A stretch of DNA of 64,000 bases from Paguma larvata (Eukaryota > Chordata > Mammalia > Carnivora > Viverridae). The notes under the pieces are model-generated. The model worked only from the letters and a program-made list of their open reading frames with translations. It was not told the DNA's origin and made no database searches. The stretch's first letter is position 1. Every line of letters begins with the position of its first letter. Made by a program: the position numbers and the translations under genes. The DNA lies in NCBI GenBank assembly GCA_030068075.1, contig CM057829.1:79171132-79235131 (forward strand). The letters are read 5' to 3'. Positions 63,132 through 64,000 of the stretch are shown piece after piece.

Positions 63132-63962
63132 CTGAAAAACACAAGTTAGAAAAATAATCCCACAGTCCAACGACAACTATGGCATTCTTTCAGAGAGGAG
63201 AGTAAGGTAGGAAAAGAAATTATCAACAAGAATGCCACCCTGTTCTGAATGCTTTCAACATTAAAGCTATAGGTGAAATATGAAAATAAATTGCTCTGAG
63301 GAATGAGATCAAAACAACATGTGCTTGTCTTAAAATCCAGGTGGGTGGTAGGTGAGTATGGGGAAGAAACTGAATCAAATAAGTTCTCAAATAATTTATG
63401 ATTCAGTTCTTTTCTGTCACCTATTAAAATTCCCACTCTGATACTTCACTCAAAAACATGTACTACATATAAACCACGTTCCTAAAAACAGGACCAATAT
63501 TGAATTGAGGGAGACAGCCTTTGCATGATTACATTCTGGCTTGCCTAGAAGACATTAAAAATAAAAGCGACCATCCAGAGAAATTAATCTATTAAGATAA
63601 TATTGTGGATGACAGCATAATCTTTTCAAGATATGATGGAAGCGGATTTCTAAAAATTGTCATTTTCATAGATCAAAAATGGTCAGATCTAGAACTACAA
63701 AAAAGTGCTCTCCTAAAACATTTAGTTCCCTAACTTGAAGCTACTACCATTGTAGTTACTGCTTTTACGGGCTCCTCAATAGAGCTCAGGAGTAGTGGGG
63801 AAAAAGAAGTTTTAAGCCTCCGATCATGTGTAACCATGGGGAACACACAAAAAAAAACTAGTAAAGGACAGTGGTATTGAGATAATAATCAAAGCGAGCT
63901 TGAGTCTTTTTTTCGAATGTTTTTATGTTTTACCAAAAATATATATTCATGTGTTACCTGTA
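63132..63962 (-). other. MDN1 intron (partial), no feature seen
   Basis: At least 831 bases upstream of window exon 1 with no further exon that I can place by splice sites and midasin-like sequence; the previous exon is outside. Confidence 0.7.
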
Positions 63963-63965
63963 TAA

Positions 63966-64000
63966 TTTTTAAAGTTTATTTATTTTGAGAGAACATGTGC
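63966..64000 (-). mobile_element. CAN SINE, cut by window end
   Basis: TTTTTAAAGTTTATTTATTT then TGAGAGAACATGTGC is the start (3' end) of an antisense CAN SINE that runs off the window. Confidence 0.8.

Overview
The window is vertebrate, specifically carnivore and most probably felid, nuclear DNA. The evidence is one large split gene with canonical GT-AG introns, and about forty copies of a tRNA-Lys-derived CAN SINE of the cat type (heads like GGCGCCTGGGTGGCTCAG, tails of CT-rich DNA then AAATAAA repeats), plus carnivore-type LINE-1 3' ends. The exact species cannot be told from the sequence alone.

The only gene I can support is MDN1 (midasin, yeast Rea1/Mdn1), transcribed on the minus strand across the whole window. 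I placed 49 internal coding exons between 63131 (5' side) and 111 (3' side). They total 8,751 bases, every exon phase joins, and they give 2,917 codons with no stop or frameshift seen. By the spacing of the P-loops (human positions as I remember them) this is about residues 1,026 to 3,942 of the roughly 5,600-residue protein. Window exons 1-6 carry AAA3, 7-12 AAA4, 13-18 AAA5, 20-25 AAA6, and 26-49 the long alpha-helical linker (stalk). The promoter, the N-terminus with AAA1-2, the acidic D/E-rich tail and the MIDAS domain lie outside.

Midasin is the dynein-like AAA+ ATPase that strips assembly factors from pre-60S ribosomal particles. The six AAA modules form a ring that remodels the stalk, so the exons here encode the second half of the motor and most of the lever.

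The introns hold the rest. 0-10 kb: dense exons including a 706-base exon, few repeats. 10.5-21.5 kb: long introns with L1 pieces, a Tigger-like DNA transposon and a nested antisense L1. 21-36 kb: short exons of the upper linker and AAA6, with a young L1 inserted in a SINE tail. 37-40 kb: a run of same-direction SINEs. 40-47 kb: AAA5. 48-52.9 kb: the largest intron (4.9 kb), very SINE-rich, with an unusual 45-base templated duplication. 53-63 kb: AAA4 and AAA3 with old L1 fragments between exons. I saw no second gene, tRNA or rRNA gene, CRISPR array, CpG island or promoter.
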